Assembly: GCF_000014745.1 (NCBI RefSeq)
Contig: NC_008347.1
Coordinates: forward strand, 124,001 to 188,000
From: Maricaulis maris MCS10
GTDB lineage: Bacteria; Pseudomonadota; Alphaproteobacteria; Caulobacterales; Maricaulaceae
Reading direction: 5' to 3'
Length of the DNA: 64,000 nt
Under the pieces are notes generated by a model, which did no database searches, was not told the DNA's origin, and worked only from the letters and a program-made list of their open reading frames with translations. Both the position numbers and the translations under genes were made by a program. How positions within the stretch are numbered: the first letter of the stretch is position 1; each line of letters opens with the position of its first letter. Shown piece after piece: positions 36,325 to 46,817 of this stretch.

Positions 36325-36822
36325 ATGGAACGAATGATGATGATCGTAGCTGCCACGATGGCAGCGGCTGTAGCGAACTCAGCGGAGGCTCAGGAATGGT
36401 CCGGGTGGGAATTCAATCAGACCTCAAATGCGTTTTCCGACAACGCATCCTGGTCAGTCTCGAATGTTGAGGCCAATGCTCTATCTCCGGCACAGATTGC
36501 CCTGATCTGTCACGATAGCGGGCCCGTAGGCCTCGTATTCGACGATGGTGAGATCCCTATCCCGCGGACGCCTCGCATTCAATTCAGGATCGACGAGGAT
36601 GACGCCTTCTCAGGCGCATCCGTTCGAGCATCGTCTGACAGATATCTGATCGCGAACCCATTCATTGCGGAGCGCGTCGTAGAAGAGATGCGGGAAGGCG
36701 AAGAACTGGTCTTCCAGATCGGGAACAACGCACCCCGGTTCGTCTCACTCGAGGGCTTCGCGGATGCCATGCATCTGTTCGAGGAAAACTGCCCGCATCC
36801 GGTTAATCGACAGAGGCGATAG
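36325..36822 (+). CDS. Small secreted protein of unknown function
   Basis: The 165-residue product has a signal peptide (MERMMMIVAATMAAAVANSAEAQ). The mature part has a beta-rich look (SWSVSNVEANALSPAQIALICHDSGPVGLVFDDGEIPIP) and two Cys (ICHD, ENCPH) that could be disulphide bonded. I do not recognise a family. It is a cargo gene on element A, divergent from the XRE regulator. Confidence 0.65.
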   Translation: MERMMMIVAATMAAAVANSAEAQEWSGWEFNQTSNAFSDNASWSVSNVEANALSPAQIALICHDSGPVGLVFDDGEIPIPRTPRIQFRIDEDDAFSGASVRASSDRYLIANPFIAERVVEEMREGEELVFQIGNNAPRFVSLEGFADAMHLFEENCPHPVNRQRR

Positions 36823-36946
36823 AGAGAGCATAATTCTTACCAGGAAAAAAATAAGAATATTGATCTGTGCGGTGAAATCTGTTTAGATGTTCCGGTCTTG
36901 AGATTGGTCGCTAATCTCGGGTGGTGAGCCGCCCAGAGAACCGATC

Positions 36947-38074
36947 TTGACCTCCAAAATATTGAAAATATCGGATGCCTACAGTTTTCCCTCTAACAGC
37001 CCAGAGATAGGCATCGAGGAAAAGCGCGTCTGTAAGGTTATCCCAGCCACAGATACCCATAAGGTTGTCGTCCTCAAACCCATTATCGACAAACTCCGTC
37101 TTACCTTCTCTGGGCTGGGGGTGATCCAGCACATCAAAAACCTCCAGGCGACAGAATATTGGCCCCACGTCTACGCCAGCGCGCTTTCAGCCGGAGAGGC
37201 AGACGATCTTCCTTACATCAAACCGTGCAGGATTGAAGGATACTGGATAGGCCTGCGAATTGAACATGACGGAAGTTCAGTGGCGACGCTCGGTCTCAAT
37301 CCAAAAAACAAGAAACAGGCTTCAGCCCGCCTGGAGCTAAATCCTTCGCAGCTCACCGAGGAGCACCTCCAGAAACTGTTCCGTGCTTGGAAGCATTTAG
37401 AGGGTGATACGATCCCACTCGCGGCTCATCTAACTTCGGCTCGGGCGACGCGATGCGACGTCGCGGTGGACGTGCTCAATCTCAAAATATCTGACCTCTT
37501 TGTCCATTGCCCCGTGGTATGGAAAGTATGGGCTTGCACGTCGATGGAAGGAGGGGTGCAGACGCTCAATTTCTATAAGGCGAAGAAGAGTCAGCCAGTC
37601 TTCGTCGATCCGAAGTCCCGCTCGAACGTAACGGTGTACGATAAGCGTGCAGAGCGACAGGCGGTCGGAGCTGAACCGGAGTTTGGTCCTCTGGCTCATA
37701 CGCGGATTGAGTTCAATTTGAACAAGACGGCGTTATTCAAAGGGCTGAAGAACACCCAGTTCCCCGCGAAGGGGTGGGTGTTCAGCCGGACGATTTTTAA
37801 AAAGCCTCCGCTTCCCATGGGGCGTTGGCAGCAGTTCCTTGATAGCGCCCGTTATCGAGGTTTTATGGCAGCTCAGGCGTTGCTGACGAAGCAGGAGCTC
37901 GCCGCTCTGGAGGATGCTGAGGAGAGCCCAGACAGAACTTTCAAGAATTTGGTCGACAAGAGCATCTGGAAGCATTGGCCAGAAGCAATCGAGGCACCCG
38001 CCATCGCTCAGCTTCTGAAGTTCGCCGCGGCCGACCCGAAGGAGATGATCGAAACAACGGTATTCGAGCTTTGA
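36947..38074 (+). CDS. Rep_trans-like replication initiation/relaxase-type protein
   Basis: The 375-residue protein has features like the Rep_trans (rolling-circle replication factor) family. VVLKPIIDKLRLTFSG is followed by ATRCDVAVDVLNL (the R-x-D-x-A-x-D strand), VQTLNFYKAKKSQPVFVDPKSR, NVTVYDKRAERQA and LAHTRIEFNLNKTALF. In ICEBs1 the NicK relaxase belongs to this family, so a nick/replication role for element A is plausible. The start looks like TTG at 36947, with another TTG at 36962; no ATG is available. Similarity is by motif order only. Confidence 0.55.
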   Translation: MTSKILKISDAYSFPSNSPEIGIEEKRVCKVIPATDTHKVVVLKPIIDKLRLTFSGLGVIQHIKNLQATEYWPHVYASALSAGEADDLPYIKPCRIEGYWIGLRIEHDGSSVATLGLNPKNKKQASARLELNPSQLTEEHLQKLFRAWKHLEGDTIPLAAHLTSARATRCDVAVDVLNLKISDLFVHCPVVWKVWACTSMEGGVQTLNFYKAKKSQPVFVDPKSRSNVTVYDKRAERQAVGAEPEFGPLAHTRIEFNLNKTALFKGLKNTQFPAKGWVFSRTIFKKPPLPMGRWQQFLDSARYRGFMAAQALLTKQELAALEDAEESPDRTFKNLVDKSIWKHWPEAIEAPAIAQLLKFAAADPKEMIETTVFEL

Positions 38075-38189
38075 GTGCAGATTGCAATTAATTGCAATTC
38101 CGCCGAACTCAAATTTGACCCTGCCGCTCACCCAGTCACGATAGTAGTGGGTCCGGATGCCCGGAGGTCTCCCGCAAAGGAGGTTTCCA

Positions 38190-39281
38190 ATGATCAACGA
38201 ATTTCTCGCCGGGGTCCGGCAGCAGGTTGTCGCCGACGCAATGACGGCGGAATTCCCCGAGACGCCCTATCTTCGATCCACCCTGCATATCGCCGCGTCG
38301 CTTCTCCAGAAATCGATCCGAAGAGGGCGTCAGGACCTCGCCTTGCAGGCTGCACAACGCCTCTTTGATGCCCAACCGGCCCGTTTCTGGCGGCGGCTGT
38401 GTATCACCCTGTTCGAGGATGTCGGTCTTCTTGACCGGCAGCTCGCGCTCGATGTCCTAGCTTGTGCTCCGCGGCGAGGCGCATCGAAGGTCTCCTGGAC
38501 AGTCGTGGCATATCTCGTCGGGCGACTATGCGAAGCCACGAAAACCCAGGTGGCCAACAACCTGTTGCACCTCGGTCTCTACGACCTGCATGAAGCCGGG
38601 CCGCTGGAAGAATTCGACCTTCTGTCAGTCGACGCGGCCGCTTCATGGGTGACCGATGGAGAGGCGTCGCTGGTTCAGCAAGCAAAAGCGGTCTGGCAGC
38701 TGAGCGGCATTTCTTGTGCGGGCCTGGTGCTGCGACATCCTCAAGCTGACCGCGAGCGCGCTCTGTTCCTGGTGTCGGAGCTGGCGGCTAGCCCCGTCCT
38801 GGAGATTATCGCTCGTGCAGGTCTGCGGACTACTGGCCATGTCCTCCCGCTCGTGTCGGTTCTGGAGGCATCAATCTCGTCTCAGAGGAAAGGGTTTGAT
38901 GTGGTGCCGGATCCGATGCCCGAAGAGGAGATCATCGCAGGTCTACCGAGCTGGACGTTCGACCAATACACCTGGCCGGGAAAAGCAGCATTGCGACGGG
39001 CGCGTACAGAATGCCCCGCCATCGCAGCAGACCTTTCAGGTCGGGCAGGGAATGCAGACCAACGCTTCAGGGCCCTGGCGGATGCTCATTTTGAATTCGA
39101 AAGCGCCAACCTCTCCCTCAGGGCTCAAATTCCAGCTCATATAGCCCTTTGGAGGCGCGTTCAGGCCCTGGGCCCTCACAGGCATCCCGAAACGGCTCAG
39201 GCGCTCTATGGGGCCCTCAGGGAGGATTGGGAGGCTTTTCAAACACTCAGGCGTCTATCGGAGCAGTCGCCTAATATGTAG
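38190..39281 (+). CDS. Unknown protein with a RarA C-terminal-like helical segment
   Basis: The 363-residue protein has a strong RBS (AAAGGAGG, 6-nt spacer) before its ATG. Residues about 35-95 (LLQKSIRRGRQDLALQAAQRLFDAQPARFWRRLCITLFEDVGLLDRQLALDVLA) resemble the helical C-terminal region of RarA/MgsA (ARRLVRFASEDIGLADP). No ATPase P-loop is present. The rest is alpha-helical without known motifs. It follows the Rep_trans-like gene and precedes the defence operon. A DNA-transaction role is only a guess. Confidence 0.55.
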   Translation: MINEFLAGVRQQVVADAMTAEFPETPYLRSTLHIAASLLQKSIRRGRQDLALQAAQRLFDAQPARFWRRLCITLFEDVGLLDRQLALDVLACAPRRGASKVSWTVVAYLVGRLCEATKTQVANNLLHLGLYDLHEAGPLEEFDLLSVDAAASWVTDGEASLVQQAKAVWQLSGISCAGLVLRHPQADRERALFLVSELAASPVLEIIARAGLRTTGHVLPLVSVLEASISSQRKGFDVVPDPMPEEEIIAGLPSWTFDQYTWPGKAALRRARTECPAIAADLSGRAGNADQRFRALADAHFEFESANLSLRAQIPAHIALWRRVQALGPHRHPETAQALYGALREDWEAFQTLRRLSEQSPNM

Positions 39282-39307
39282 TGTGGTGGTGCTTGACGCG
39301 CCTAAAG

Positions 39308-39349
39308 GATGTGTATAGAAAGGCGACCCATAAACAAACTATACACATC
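39308..39349 (+). promoter_or_regulatory. 11-bp inverted-repeat operator before the defence operon
   Basis: GATGTGTATAG (39308-39318) and CTATACACATC (39339-39349) are perfect inverted repeats 20 bp apart, ending 11 bp before the WYL regulator ATG. WYL/wHTH regulators of the BrxR/CapW type bind such inverted repeats to repress their own defence operons, so this is the likely operator. Confidence 0.8.
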
Positions 39350-39360
39350 AGGGGTTGGCG

Positions 39361-40212
39361 ATGGTGCCGGTCGAAGACATCAGTTGGAGTGTGGAGCAAC
39401 GGCTCGAATTTATCGAGTTTCGTCTCTTCTGGTATGGCGGCGTAAATCGCGGCGACATTGCCGGTGAATTTGGTGTTTCGGTCCCGCAGGCGTCTAAAGA
39501 TCTCAGTCGGTACCAGGAGGTCTGTCCGAGTAACGTTCGGTATGACGCGAGTGAAAAGCGGTACACGACGACGGATCAGTTTAGTCCGCGCTTTATAAGT
39601 CTGGACCCGGATGCCTTTCTGCGCGGATTAGTTGGCGAGAAGGGTGCGACTGTTGGTGCCGTGCAGGCTGAAGCTTGCCCAGTGCCGCGTCGGAAGGTTG
39701 ATCCTCACACTCTACGTGAAATCGTCGCCGCTGTTCGGGCCGAGAAGTCGGTTGAGATCAGATATCAGTCGATGTCATCCCATAAACCCGACCCGGAGTG
39801 GCGGTGGGTGTCGCCGCATGCTTTCGGATCGGATGGTTTGCGTTGGCATGTTCGTGCATTCTGCCACCAGGATCGGAAGTTTAAGGACTTCCTGCTTTCC
39901 CGGTGTTCTGGTGCCCGTGGGGCATCACCGGCCGAAGCCTCGTCGGATGCGGATCTTAGTTGGGCGCGGTCCTTTGAAGTCGAGCTTGAGCCCAACCCGC
40001 GGCTCAGCGACAGCCAGCAAAGCGCGGTGGCGACCGATTTCTGCATGGAGGGCGGGCTTTCCCGCGTTCAGGTGCGTCGCGCCATGCTCTACCATTTCTT
40101 TCGTCGCATGAGACTAGATGCCGTTGACCAGGTCGATGGCCCCCAGGAAGCGCCTGTTGTCATTCGTAATCGTGAGGCTTTTGACGCCGCCTTGGCGGAG
40201 GCGCTGGCATGA
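39361..40212 (+). CDS. WYL-domain regulator (BrxR/CapW-like)
   Basis: The 283-residue protein has an N-terminal winged helix (RLEFIEFRLFWYGGVNRGDIAGEFGVSVPQASKDLSRY) and a central WYL domain (VEIRYQSMSSHKPDPEWRWVSPHAFGSDGLRWHVRAFCHQDRKFKDFLLSRC). A C-terminal dimerisation domain follows. This is the layout of BrxR/CapW repressors of phage-defence loci. The perfect inverted repeat upstream and the 4-nt overlap with hsdR support autorepression of the whole operon. The ligand that relieves repression is unknown. Confidence 0.87.
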   Translation: MVPVEDISWSVEQRLEFIEFRLFWYGGVNRGDIAGEFGVSVPQASKDLSRYQEVCPSNVRYDASEKRYTTTDQFSPRFISLDPDAFLRGLVGEKGATVGAVQAEACPVPRRKVDPHTLREIVAAVRAEKSVEIRYQSMSSHKPDPEWRWVSPHAFGSDGLRWHVRAFCHQDRKFKDFLLSRCSGARGASPAEASSDADLSWARSFEVELEPNPRLSDSQQSAVATDFCMEGGLSRVQVRRAMLYHFFRRMRLDAVDQVDGPQEAPVVIRNREAFDAALAEALA

Positions 40213-43200
40213 AGTCCGTCAATTTCGAAATCCTGCGTAAAGACTGGCCAGAGCTCGCTCAGCTGGGCGCGTTTGCTGAGACATACGCGCATACAGACGC
40301 GGCGAGCGCCCTGGTTAAGCTTCGGCTGTTCGCGGAAAATCTCACTAAGGATATCTACCGCGATCTGCGCCTGCCTCGTGAAGATCGTATGTCCTTTGTC
40401 GACATGCTTGGTGGCAGCGCGTTTCAGTCAGCAATCCCGCGTGTTGTGATCGATAAGCTTCATGCGATCCGTGTCCACGGAAACAAGGCGGCCCATGGTG
40501 AGCAGGCGACCATTAAGACGGCTCTCTTTCTGCTGAAGGAAGCGCACGGATTGGCGCGGTGGCTGCTTGTGGCGTTTAAGCGCCAGAAAGCAGACGATCT
40601 TCCGCTTTTCAAAGAGCTGGATAACCCTGTCCAGGGAGCAAGTGCCACCGAGCTTCAACGCGAGAAAAAGCGGGCAATGGAGCGCCTGGCGGCCCAAGAA
40701 GCACAGATGCAGGTGCTGCTGAAAGAGCTCGAGGCGGAGCGCGAGAAAGCCAAGGCGGCTGAGGCGAAGACGGAGGAGCTTTCCGCTGCCCGTGAGGAAG
40801 GCGACAAGGCGGCATCGGAGCTTGAATTCGACGAGGCGACAACTCGAGCTCGGATCATCGACATGATGCTCGCCTCGGCTGGGTGGGATGTCGCCAACGG
40901 TCTCAAATCGACGGAACAGGTTGCCAAGGAGTTGGAAGTCGCCGACCAGCCGACCGAGACCGGCAAAGGCTATGTCGACTACGTCCTGCGTGATGGCGAC
41001 GGTATGCCGCTCGCAGTCGTGGAGGCGAAGCGAACCTCAAAGAACGCCGAACTGGGTCGCAAACAGGCGGAGCTCTATGCCAATGCGCTGGAGAAGCAGT
41101 ACGGTATCCGTCCGGCGATCTTTTACACGAATGGCTATGACATTTGGCTGTGGGACGATGCGGGCGGTTTCCCGCCGCGCAAGGTCTACGGCTACTACTC
41201 GCCGGATAGCCTCCAATATCTGGTGCGGTTCCAGCGGGCGAATAAGCAGCCGCTGACGGCGCTGCCGCCAAACAAGGACATCGCCGGCCGCCTCTACCAG
41301 GTTGAGACCATCAAGCGCGTCAGTGAGCGGTTCGAAGATAAGCACCGCAAGGCCCTGATCGTTCAGGCGACGGGGACCGGTAAGACGCGGGTCGCCATCG
41401 CGCTGTCAGAGCTGCTGATCCGCGCCAAATGGGCCAAGCGGGTGCTCTTTCTGTGTGACCGGAGGGAGCTCCGCAAACAGGCTAAAAACGCATTCGGAAA
41501 TTTCCTCAAGGGCGAGCCGATCCGCGTCGTCAACTCGGCCATTCGCGGGAATGCGAACGAACGGATATTCGTCGCGACCTACCCGGCGATGCTGAAGGTC
41601 TATCAGGCGTTTGACGTCGGATTTTTCGACCTGATCATCGCGGACGAGAGCCATCGCAGCATCTACAATGTCTATGGCGACCTGTTTTACTACTTTGATT
41701 GTCCCCAGGTTGGCCTGACCGCGACCCCTGTCGATTTCGTCACGCGGTCGACCTTCGATCTCTTCAAGTGCGAGGGGCAGAACCCGACCGCGAACTATGA
41801 GCTCGAACAGGCTATCGAAGAGGGCTACCTTACCCCGTTCGAAGTCTATGAGCACACGACCAAATTCCTGCGGGAAGGTATCCGCCTAGAGGGTCTGACC
41901 AAGGCCCAGCGCCAGCAGCTCGAGGATCAGGGCGAAGACCCGGATCAATACGACTATTCCTCAGAAGTCGTCGACAAGGCGATCTTCAACAAGGACACGA
42001 ACCGCGCCGTCCTGCGCAATCTGATGGAAAACGGCCTGCGGGACGCCAGCGGACAGACCATCGGCAAGACGATCATCTTTGCGCGCAGCCATGCCCACGC
42101 CCTCTTGCTGCGCGAGGTGTTCGATGAGCTCTATCCGCAATATGGTGGCCGCTTCTGCCAGGTCATCGACAACTATGATCCGCGCGCAGAGCAGCTGATC
42201 GACGACTTCAAAGGCGACGGCGCGAACAAGGACCTCACTATCGCGATCTCCGTGGACATGCTGGACACGGGCATCGACGTTCCGGAAATTCTCAACCTGG
42301 TCTTTGCAAAGCCGGTCCGCTCGCCGGTGAAGTTCTGGCAAATGGTGGGGCGCGGGACGCGTCTGTGTGAGGATTTGTTCGGTCCCGGCCAGCACAAGAC
42401 CGTTTTCCGCATCTTCGATCACTGGGGCAATTTCGAGCGTTTCGAGACCGGCTACAAACCCGCAGAGCCACGCCCGTCCAAATCGCTTCTGCAACAGCTC
42501 TTCGAGCAGCGGATCGACCTGGCGGAGACGGCCCTCCGCAAGAGTGAAATCCCGGTCTTCGAGACAGTCGTGCAATTAATTGCAGCCGACGTTTCGGCCC
42601 TGCCGGAAAACTCCATCGCCGTTCGTGAGAAGTGGCGGGAGAAGCGGCAATTCGCCGACCTTGAAACGGTCAAATCCTTCGCCCCGACAACGGTGGCGGC
42701 GCTTCGCCAGACCATCGCGCCTCTGATGCAGTGGCGGGATGTGCGGGGCAAAACCGAAGCCCATGCGTTTGATCTGTTGATCGCCCGGCTCCAGACGGCG
42801 GCCCTTCAAGGGTCTGCGGAGGTCGAGGACCTAAGAGCGGACATGATGGGACGGCTCGACACGCTGCAAATGCACCTGAACCCCGTCCGCGAGCGGGCGG
42901 AAATCATCAAAGAGGTGAAGTCGGCTGCGTTCTGGTCCGACCTCAAGCCGTTGGACCTGGAGCGGGTTCGCATCCCGCTTCGCGAGATCATCCACCACCA
43001 TGACCGCAAGGCCGGGCCGAAAGTACCGGCGAAGGTCATCGATGTGGAAGAGGAGGCGTCGGAGTTTCAATACGGCCGCCGGGCCACCTCCTACACCGCC
43101 AATGAGATGAAGGCGTTCAAGCAGGCGGTGGATGCCGAGCTGAAGAAGCATATCGAGACCAACCCCATCCTGCAGAAAATCCGCAATGGCGAGCCGGTCA

Positions 43201-43622
43201 CAGATGCCGACCTGCAAGCTATCGTCTCTCTCGTCCTGACCCAGAACCCGGATCTCAGTGAAGCCCAGCTCAACGAATTCTTCTCGCCAACGGCGGAGAA
43301 TTTGTTGTTCAAACTGCGGGAAATGACGGGCCTGGAGGCCACGACGGTGCGGGACCGCTTTGCGGACTTCGTGAACGCGCACCCTACACTGACGGCCAAG
43401 CAGACCCGCTTCCTCAACCTGTTGCAGAACCATCTGATCAAGTTCGGCGTCATCACGGTCGACCGGCTGTATGACCAGCCTTTCACGGTGGTCGATGCGG
43501 ATGGACCGGACGGGGTCTTCGACGAGCCCGATCTGATGAACGAACTCATGACCATCATTTCTCAATTCGCGCCGCCCTCAACGAGCCGTGAGAGCGCGGA
43601 AGATAAAAGGACGCCCAACTAA
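40209..43622 (+). CDS. hsdR: Type I restriction endonuclease subunit R, with DUF4145-like N-terminus
   Basis: The 1137-residue protein begins with a DUF4145-like helical domain ([32 protein letters not shown]). A coiled coil (residues 150-200) and the HSDR_N nuclease part follow ([29 protein letters not shown], with D and E-x-K). The SF2 motor has Walker [13 protein letters not shown] (K392), ADESHRS and the [13 protein letters not shown] motif VI. It cuts DNA after translocation when the target is unmethylated. The gene overlaps its neighbours (4 nt before, 1 nt after). Confidence 0.95.
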   Translation: MKSVNFEILRKDWPELAQLGAFAETYAHTDAASALVKLRLFAENLTKDIYRDLRLPREDRMSFVDMLGGSAFQSAIPRVVIDKLHAIRVHGNKAAHGEQATIKTALFLLKEAHGLARWLLVAFKRQKADDLPLFKELDNPVQGASATELQREKKRAMERLAAQEAQMQVLLKELEAEREKAKAAEAKTEELSAAREEGDKAASELEFDEATTRARIIDMMLASAGWDVANGLKSTEQVAKELEVADQPTETGKGYVDYVLRDGDGMPLAVVEAKRTSKNAELGRKQAELYANALEKQYGIRPAIFYTNGYDIWLWDDAGGFPPRKVYGYYSPDSLQYLVRFQRANKQPLTALPPNKDIAGRLYQVETIKRVSERFEDKHRKALIVQATGTGKTRVAIALSELLIRAKWAKRVLFLCDRRELRKQAKNAFGNFLKGEPIRVVNSAIRGNANERIFVATYPAMLKVYQAFDVGFFDLIIADESHRSIYNVYGDLFYYFDCPQVGLTATPVDFVTRSTFDLFKCEGQNPTANYELEQAIEEGYLTPFEVYEHTTKFLREGIRLEGLTKAQRQQLEDQGEDPDQYDYSSEVVDKAIFNKDTNRAVLRNLMENGLRDASGQTIGKTIIFARSHAHALLLREVFDELYPQYGGRFCQVIDNYDPRAEQLIDDFKGDGANKDLTIAISVDMLDTGIDVPEILNLVFAKPVRSPVKFWQMVGRGTRLCEDLFGPGQHKTVFRIFDHWGNFERFETGYKPAEPRPSKSLLQQLFEQRIDLAETALRKSEIPVFETVVQLIAADVSALPENSIAVREKWREKRQFADLETVKSFAPTTVAALRQTIAPLMQWRDVRGKTEAHAFDLLIARLQTAALQGSAEVEDLRADMMGRLDTLQMHLNPVRERAEIIKEVKSAAFWSDLKPLDLERVRIPLREIIHHHDRKAGPKVPAKVIDVEEEASEFQYGRRATSYTANEMKAFKQAVDAELKKHIETNPILQKIRNGEPVTDADLQAIVSLVLTQNPDLSEAQLNEFFSPTAENLLFKLREMTGLEATTVRDRFADFVNAHPTLTAKQTRFLNLLQNHLIKFGVITVDRLYDQPFTVVDADGPDGVFDEPDLMNELMTIISQFAPPSTSRESAEDKRTPN

Positions 43623-45148
43623 TGCTGACGAGTGAATTACGACGCCGCGTCGACGCGCTCTGGACTGAATTCTGGCAAGGCGGGATCACCAACCCGCTGA
43701 CAGTGATCGAACAGATCACCTTCCTGATGTTCATCCGTCTCCTGGACGTCAACGAGACGCGGGACGAGAAGCACCAGAACCGCACCGGCTATGAGTTCAA
43801 GCGGCGCTTCGGCCCGGATGAGCAAAATCTGCGCTGGAATGAGTTCCGCCATTTGGGCGGCGACGAGATGCTCGTGCGCGTCCGTGATGGCGTATTCCCG
43901 CATCTGCGCAAGTCGAGCCCGACAGGGTCCAGCTTCGCCGAGTTCATGAAGGACGCGCAGCTGATGATCCAGAAGCCCTCTCTGTTGGTGAAGGCGGTCA
44001 GCATCGTCAATGATTTGCCGCTGACCGAGGGTGATACCAAGGGCGATCTCTACGAATATCTGCTCAGCAAGCTCACGACAGCGGGCATCAACGGCCAGTT
44101 CCGCACGCCCCGGCACATCATCAAGCTGATGGTGGACATGCTGGAACCGAAACCCACGGACCGCATTTCAGACCCGTCCTGCGGCACCGGCGGGTTCCTC
44201 GTGAACGTCATGGAATACCTGCTACGGGCCTATACCTCGCCGGAAGCCGTGATCAAGGAGACGGACCCGGAAACCGGCAAGACGGAAACCCTCTATCCCG
44301 GCGATCAGCTGGAGGGGCATTGGGACCACATCAAGGGCGACATGTTCCACGGCTTCGACTTCGACGCCTCCATGCTACGCATCGCGGCGATGAACCTCAT
44401 GCTGCATGGCGTCGATAATCCGGACATCCACTATCAGGACACGCTGAGCGGCAGCTTCACCGACAATTTCCAGGCCTCGGCCACGGAAGGCTTCGATGTC
44501 ATCCTCGCCAATCCGCCCTTTAAGGGCAGCCTGGATTATGAGGATGTCCATCCCAACCTGTTGAGCGCGGTCAAGACTAAGAAGACCGAGCTGCTCTTCC
44601 TGGTCCTGATCCTGCGCATGCTGAAGCCCGGCGGCCGGTCGGCGACGATTGTGCCGGATGGTGTGTTGTTCGGCTCGTCCACGGCCCACACAGCGCTCCG
44701 TAAGAAGCTGATCGACCAGAACCAGCTGGAAGCCGTCATCTCGCTCCCCAGCGGCGTGTTCAAACCCTATGCGGGCGTGTCGACCGGCATCCTGGTCTTC
44801 TCGAAGGGCGGGGAAACGCGGGACGTGTTTTTCTACGATGTCGAAGGGGACGGTTTCTCGCTGGACGACAAGCGCGATCCGCGACCCGATGAAGACGATT
44901 TGCCGGATTGCTTGGCGCGCTGGAAGGCGCGGGACCCGGCCAAGGACACGGACCGGACCTGCAAGGCCTTCTTTGTCCCGGCCACTGAGATCCGGGAGGC
45001 GAATTACGACCTATCCCTCAGCCGCTACAAGGAGCGGGTCTATGAGGAGGAAGAATACGATCCGCCAAAGGATATTCTCGGCCGGATGAAGGCGCTGAAT
45101 GCGGAGATCGATCAAGACCTGGCAGCTCTGGAGGAGATGCTGGGATGA
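43622..45148 (+). CDS. hsdM: Type I DNA methyltransferase subunit M
   Basis: The 508-residue N6-adenine methylase has an HsdM N-terminal helical domain ([28 protein letters not shown]). The SAM-binding motif I is [12 protein letters not shown] (from residue 184) and the catalytic motif IV NPPF is at N297. The specificity is set by the downstream HsdS. Start and stop are coupled to hsdR (TAATG) and hsdS (4-nt overlap). Confidence 0.97.
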   Translation: MLTSELRRRVDALWTEFWQGGITNPLTVIEQITFLMFIRLLDVNETRDEKHQNRTGYEFKRRFGPDEQNLRWNEFRHLGGDEMLVRVRDGVFPHLRKSSPTGSSFAEFMKDAQLMIQKPSLLVKAVSIVNDLPLTEGDTKGDLYEYLLSKLTTAGINGQFRTPRHIIKLMVDMLEPKPTDRISDPSCGTGGFLVNVMEYLLRAYTSPEAVIKETDPETGKTETLYPGDQLEGHWDHIKGDMFHGFDFDASMLRIAAMNLMLHGVDNPDIHYQDTLSGSFTDNFQASATEGFDVILANPPFKGSLDYEDVHPNLLSAVKTKKTELLFLVLILRMLKPGGRSATIVPDGVLFGSSTAHTALRKKLIDQNQLEAVISLPSGVFKPYAGVSTGILVFSKGGETRDVFFYDVEGDGFSLDDKRDPRPDEDDLPDCLARWKARDPAKDTDRTCKAFFVPATEIREANYDLSLSRYKERVYEEEEYDPPKDILGRMKALNAEIDQDLAALEEMLG

Positions 45149-46296
45149 GCCCCACAATTGCGCTCGGCGATATTGTCAAACTCCGTAAAGGCCGGAAGGC
45201 GCAGGAAGTTCTTTCTGCCGCAGCTGCCGGCGCGCTCCCGTATATCCAGATTGACGAGGTAAGAGGGGTAGCGCCCACGAAATACGCAAAAGATCCTAGC
45301 GCGGTAGACGTCGGCCCAGACGACCTTTGTATTGTTTGGGACGGAGCAAATGCGGGTACGGTTGGTTATGGGCTCAGCGGCGCAATTGGGAGCACTGTTG
45401 CCCGCATTCGCTTTTCAGATCACGGCCAATGGGATGCTGCATTTGTTGGTCGCCTGCTCCAAGGAAAATTTCGACAGCTTAACGATCAGGCTCAAGCGCG
45501 AGGCGCGACCATCCCTCACGTGGACAAGTCTAAGCTCGAACAGCTCGCTATTCCGCGCATTGATTTGGATGAACAACGCCGGATCGCGGCGATCCTGGAC
45601 AAGGCGGATGCGATCCGCCGCAAGCGCGAAGAGGCCCTCGCCCTCGCCGACGACTTCCTGAAATCGACCTTCTTAGAGATGTTTGGTGATCCGCTTGCGC
45701 CGGAGCCGCACGGTAGTATCAGCACGATCGACACAGAGTGCGATTTGTTTGCCGGAAACTCTCTGCCAAGAGGCGAGGAATTCAGAGGACAAGACCGTGG
45801 GTGTCTACTTTTGAAGGTTTCAGACCTCAATTCAGAGGGGAATGAAACTCAAATTGTTTCATCAAAGCTTTGGGTGCCACCAAACGAAAAATTGCGCGCC
45901 AGTATGGTTGCACCCGCTGGATCAATTGTTTTTCCCAAGAGGGGAGGGGCTATATCAACCAATAAGAAGCGCGTTCTTAGCCGCCCCGCTGTTCTAGACC
46001 CTAACCTAATGGGGGTCGCACCCAAATCTGGCTCCTCAATTTCGTTTCGCTACCTTCGAAACTGGTTTGAACTCCTGGACTTGGTGACGATATCAAGCGG
46101 GAGTACCGTGCCCCAATTGAACAAGAAAGACGTGGGGCCATTAAGGATTGTTGTCCCGACACCTGTCGATCTGGAGCGTTTCGACAACATCTATGAGCGG
46201 TCCGCGAAATTGCGGGAGAAGCTGCGGTCGGCGTGGGATAGCTCAGCGCACCTTTTCGCCTCCCTCTCCCAGCGCGCATTCCGGGGCGAATTGTGA
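45145..46296 (+). CDS. hsdS: Type I specificity subunit S
   Basis: The 383-residue protein has two target-recognition domains. TRD1 is about residues 5-150 ([17 protein letters not shown], ending [41 protein letters not shown], the central conserved helix). TRD2 is about residues 175-350, closing with [29 protein letters not shown]. It recognises a split DNA sequence that cannot be read from the protein. TRD2 (45.7-46.1 kb) is visibly more AT-rich than its surroundings, consistent with TRD exchange. Confidence 0.95.
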   Translation: MSPTIALGDIVKLRKGRKAQEVLSAAAAGALPYIQIDEVRGVAPTKYAKDPSAVDVGPDDLCIVWDGANAGTVGYGLSGAIGSTVARIRFSDHGQWDAAFVGRLLQGKFRQLNDQAQARGATIPHVDKSKLEQLAIPRIDLDEQRRIAAILDKADAIRRKREEALALADDFLKSTFLEMFGDPLAPEPHGSISTIDTECDLFAGNSLPRGEEFRGQDRGCLLLKVSDLNSEGNETQIVSSKLWVPPNEKLRASMVAPAGSIVFPKRGGAISTNKKRVLSRPAVLDPNLMGVAPKSGSSISFRYLRNWFELLDLVTISSGSTVPQLNKKDVGPLRIVVPTPVDLERFDNIYERSAKLREKLRSAWDSSAHLFASLSQRAFRGEL

Positions 46297-46814
46297 GCCC
46301 GGCGGTTCATACTCTCACCCTGCCAGGGCCGATGCTTCAGCGCGGCTTCTGGCTCTATGTCTGGCGGGTGCGCACGCCTGGGGGCGAGATGCTGTATGTC
46401 GGCCGGACCGGCGACAGCTCTAGCCCGCACGCTACTGCTCCCTATACGCGCATGGGCCAGCATCTGGGCTTCGCGAAGGCCAGCAATAGTCTGCGCCGTC
46501 TCCTCCTGGAAAACGAAGTAGAGCCGGAGGCCTGCGAGGCGTTCGACCTCGTTTCTTTCGGTCCGATCTTCCCTGAGGTCAGCGCCGAGGCCGGTGCGGA
46601 TCGCAATGAACGCATGAAGCATCACAAGCCGATCCGCGACACGCTCGCGGGTCTGGAAAAGCAGCTCCGTGATGCGCTTCACACGTCGGGCTACCAGGTC
46701 CTGAATATCGTGCACTCGAAGAAACCGGTCAACGCCGCCTTGTGGGCAGATGTGCGGGACGCCTTCGCGGGGCATTTCCCCAAACTCACCGACCTGGACG
46801 ATGGAGTGACCTGA
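46293..46814 (+). CDS. GIY-YIG-like small protein in the restriction operon
   Basis: The 173-residue protein starts with GTG overlapping the hsdS stop by 4 nt. Residues 19-55 (FWLYVWRV, GGEMLYVGRTGDSS, YTRMGQHLGF) have the strand-loop-strand-helix order of GIY-YIG nucleases: a (W)LYV strand, a YVGRTG strand, then a helix with Arg. The catalytic Glu is not certain. It could be a nuclease or a degenerate binder. Tight coupling suggests work with the restriction system, but such a partner is not standard for type I systems. Confidence 0.6.
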   Translation: MSPAVHTLTLPGPMLQRGFWLYVWRVRTPGGEMLYVGRTGDSSSPHATAPYTRMGQHLGFAKASNSLRRLLLENEVEPEACEAFDLVSFGPIFPEVSAEAGADRNERMKHHKPIRDTLAGLEKQLRDALHTSGYQVLNIVHSKKPVNAALWADVRDAFAGHFPKLTDLDDGVT

Positions 46815-46817
46815 CCG

